Shown here: positions 62,460-64,000 of the stretch, piece after piece | Position numbering within the stretch: the first letter of the stretch is position 1 | Layout: each line of letters opens with the position of its first letter | Source: Tachypleus tridentatus | Taxonomy: Eukaryota > Arthropoda > Merostomata > Xiphosura > Limulidae | Direction: 5' to 3' | Assembly: GCF_004210375.1 (NCBI RefSeq) | Contig: NC_134832.1 | Span: 157,229,592-157,293,591 of the forward strand | DNA length: 64,000 nucleotides | Translations under genes and position numbers: made by a program | The notes under the pieces: model-generated | What the model saw: only the letters and a program-made list of their open reading frames with translations | Database searches by the model: none | What the model was told of the DNA's origin: nothing

Positions 62460-63890
62460 TTGATGATAATAAATGCAGGAATTAATGGAGTAATAATAAT
62501 GAACTATGTACATTACATCAGTAAAATATTTGTAATAATAATGAACTATGTACATTACATCAGTAAAATATTAGTAATAATAATGAACTGTGTACTTTAC
62601 ATCAGTAAAATATTAGTAATAATAATAAACTATGTACATTACATCAGTAAAATATTAGTAATAATAATGAACTATGTACACTACATCAGTAAAATATTAG
62701 TAATAATAATGAACTGTGTACTTTACATCAGTAAAATATTAGTAATAATAATGAACCGTGTACATAACATCAGAAAAATATTAGCAATAATAATGAACCG
62801 TGTACATAACATCAGTAAAATATTAGTAATAATAATGAACTGTGTACATTACATCAGAAAAATATTAGCAATAATAATGAACTGTGTACTTTACATCAGT
62901 AAAATATTAGTAATAATAATGAACTATGTACATAACATCAGTAAAATATTAGTAATAATAATGAACTGTGTACATTACATCAGTAAAATATTAGTAATAA
63001 TAATGAACCATGTACATTACATCAGTAAAATATTAGTAATAATAATGAACTATGTACTTTACATCAGTAAAATATTAGTAATAATAATGAACCGTGTACA
63101 TAACATCAGTAAAATATTAGTAATAATAATGAACCATGTACTTTACATCAGTAAAATATTAGTAATAATAATGAACCGTGTACATAACATCAGTAAAATA
63201 TTAGTAATAATAATCAACCATGTACATTACATCAGAAAAATATTAGTAATAATAATGAACCGTGTACATAACATCAGTAAAATATTAGTAATAATAACGA
63301 ACCATGTACATTACATCAGAAAAAATATTAGTAATAATAATGAACCATGTACATTACATCAGTAAAATATTAGTAATAATAATGAACTATGTACTTTACA
63401 TCAGTAAAATATTAGTAATAATAATGAACCGTGTACTTTACATCAGTAAAATATTAGTAATAATAATGAACTGTTTACATAACATCAGTGAAATATAAGT
63501 AATAATAATGAACTGTGTAAATTACATCAGAAAAATATTAGTAATAAGAATGAACTGTGTACGTTACATCAATAAAATATTAGTAATAATAATGAACCAT
63601 GTACATTACATCAGAAAAATATTAGTAATAATAATGAACTGTGTACTTTACATCAGTAAAATATTAGTAATAATAATGAACTATGTACACTACATCAGTA
63701 AAATATTAGTAATAATAATGAACTGTGTACTTTACATCAGTAAAATATTAGTAATAATAATGAACCATGTACATGACATCAGTAAAATATTAGTAAAAAT
63801 AATGAACTGTGTACATTATATCAGTAAAATATTAGTAATAATAATGAACCGTGTACATAACTTCATTAATATATTAGTAATATTAAAATA
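62460..63890. repeat. 42-bp tandem repeat, ~34 copies
   Basis: The unit is ATGAACTGTGTACATTACAT followed by CAGTAAAATATTAGTAATAA TA. Variants are AACTATG/AACCGTG/AACCATG and CATTAC/CTTTAC/CATAAC. Because the unit is 42 bp and stop-free in one frame, long plus-strand frames arise (301, 64 and 127 codons; a 14-residue repeat like MNYVHYISKILVII). Single-base indels near 63321 and 63495 break it. Not taken as a gene. Confidence 0.96.
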
Positions 63891-64000
63891 GTTGTGACGA
63901 TAAATACATTTCTGTTTAAGGATAGGAACGTAAACATTCGTTAAAATAGTGATATTTATAAATCAATAATGAATATGATCTCTGTTCTTCTTATGGTTTT
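63891..64000. other. Right edge, unique AT-rich DNA
   Basis: Nothing recognised. Confidence 0.5.

Noticed and set aside
62460-63891. Possible repeat protein of 301 + 64 + 127 codons
   Set aside because: The unit is a simple 42-bp minisatellite. Frame breaks are single-base indels, and the peptide is a simple hydrophobic 14-residue repeat with no domain.

Overview
This is an AT-rich, intron-rich animal genomic window, most likely chelicerate and probably horseshoe crab. The evidence is a family of about 260-bp tRNA-derived SINEs that I associate with horseshoe-crab DNA, decayed Jockey-like LINEs, a dead Tc1-like element, and a multi-exon DEG/ENaC (amiloride-sensitive type) sodium-channel gene. 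The species call is inference; the animal call is firm. There are no bacterial-style genes. Almost every long open frame here is the translation of a tandem repeat or of a dead transposon.

Layout. Positions 1-20009 are one satellite array of about 47-bp monomers (roughly 420 copies) that starts before the window. It abuts a broken LINE (about 20010-21880, minus strand). Short arrays follow (74 bp x3, 17 bp x11). From 22689 to 46419, plus strand, I can chain eight exons of a DEG/ENaC channel with compatible splice phases. They cover the extracellular finger/thumb region through TM2, the G-X-S selectivity filter and the stop codon. The N-terminus and TM1 are not visible and presumably lie left of the window, which would put the 20-kb satellite inside an intron. 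The introns hold minisatellites (31, 40, 42, 60-100 bp units), a 524-bp pogo/Tigger-like MITE, SINEs, a second LINE fragment and an unrecognised broken coding stretch.

Region 46420-58640 is intergenic. It is dominated by a 35-bp array of about 100 copies (49.05-52.6 kb) and a 77-bp array (55.85-57.75 kb), with a SINE whose own tail has been tandemly amplified. At 58648-58809, minus strand, lies the terminal exon of a second DEG/ENaC gene, so the two paralogues end towards each other. To its right are an inactivated Tc1-like transposon with long IR/DR-type inverted repeats (60115 to about 61595) and a 42-bp array (62460-63890) that happens to stay open as a 301-codon frame.

By my hand estimate well over half of the window is tandem repeat. 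The most unusual structure is at 36879-37442. There the last 29 nt of a channel exon, its 5' splice site and the start of the intron were tandemly copied six times, leaving five extra donor sites. Only the first keeps the reading frame.
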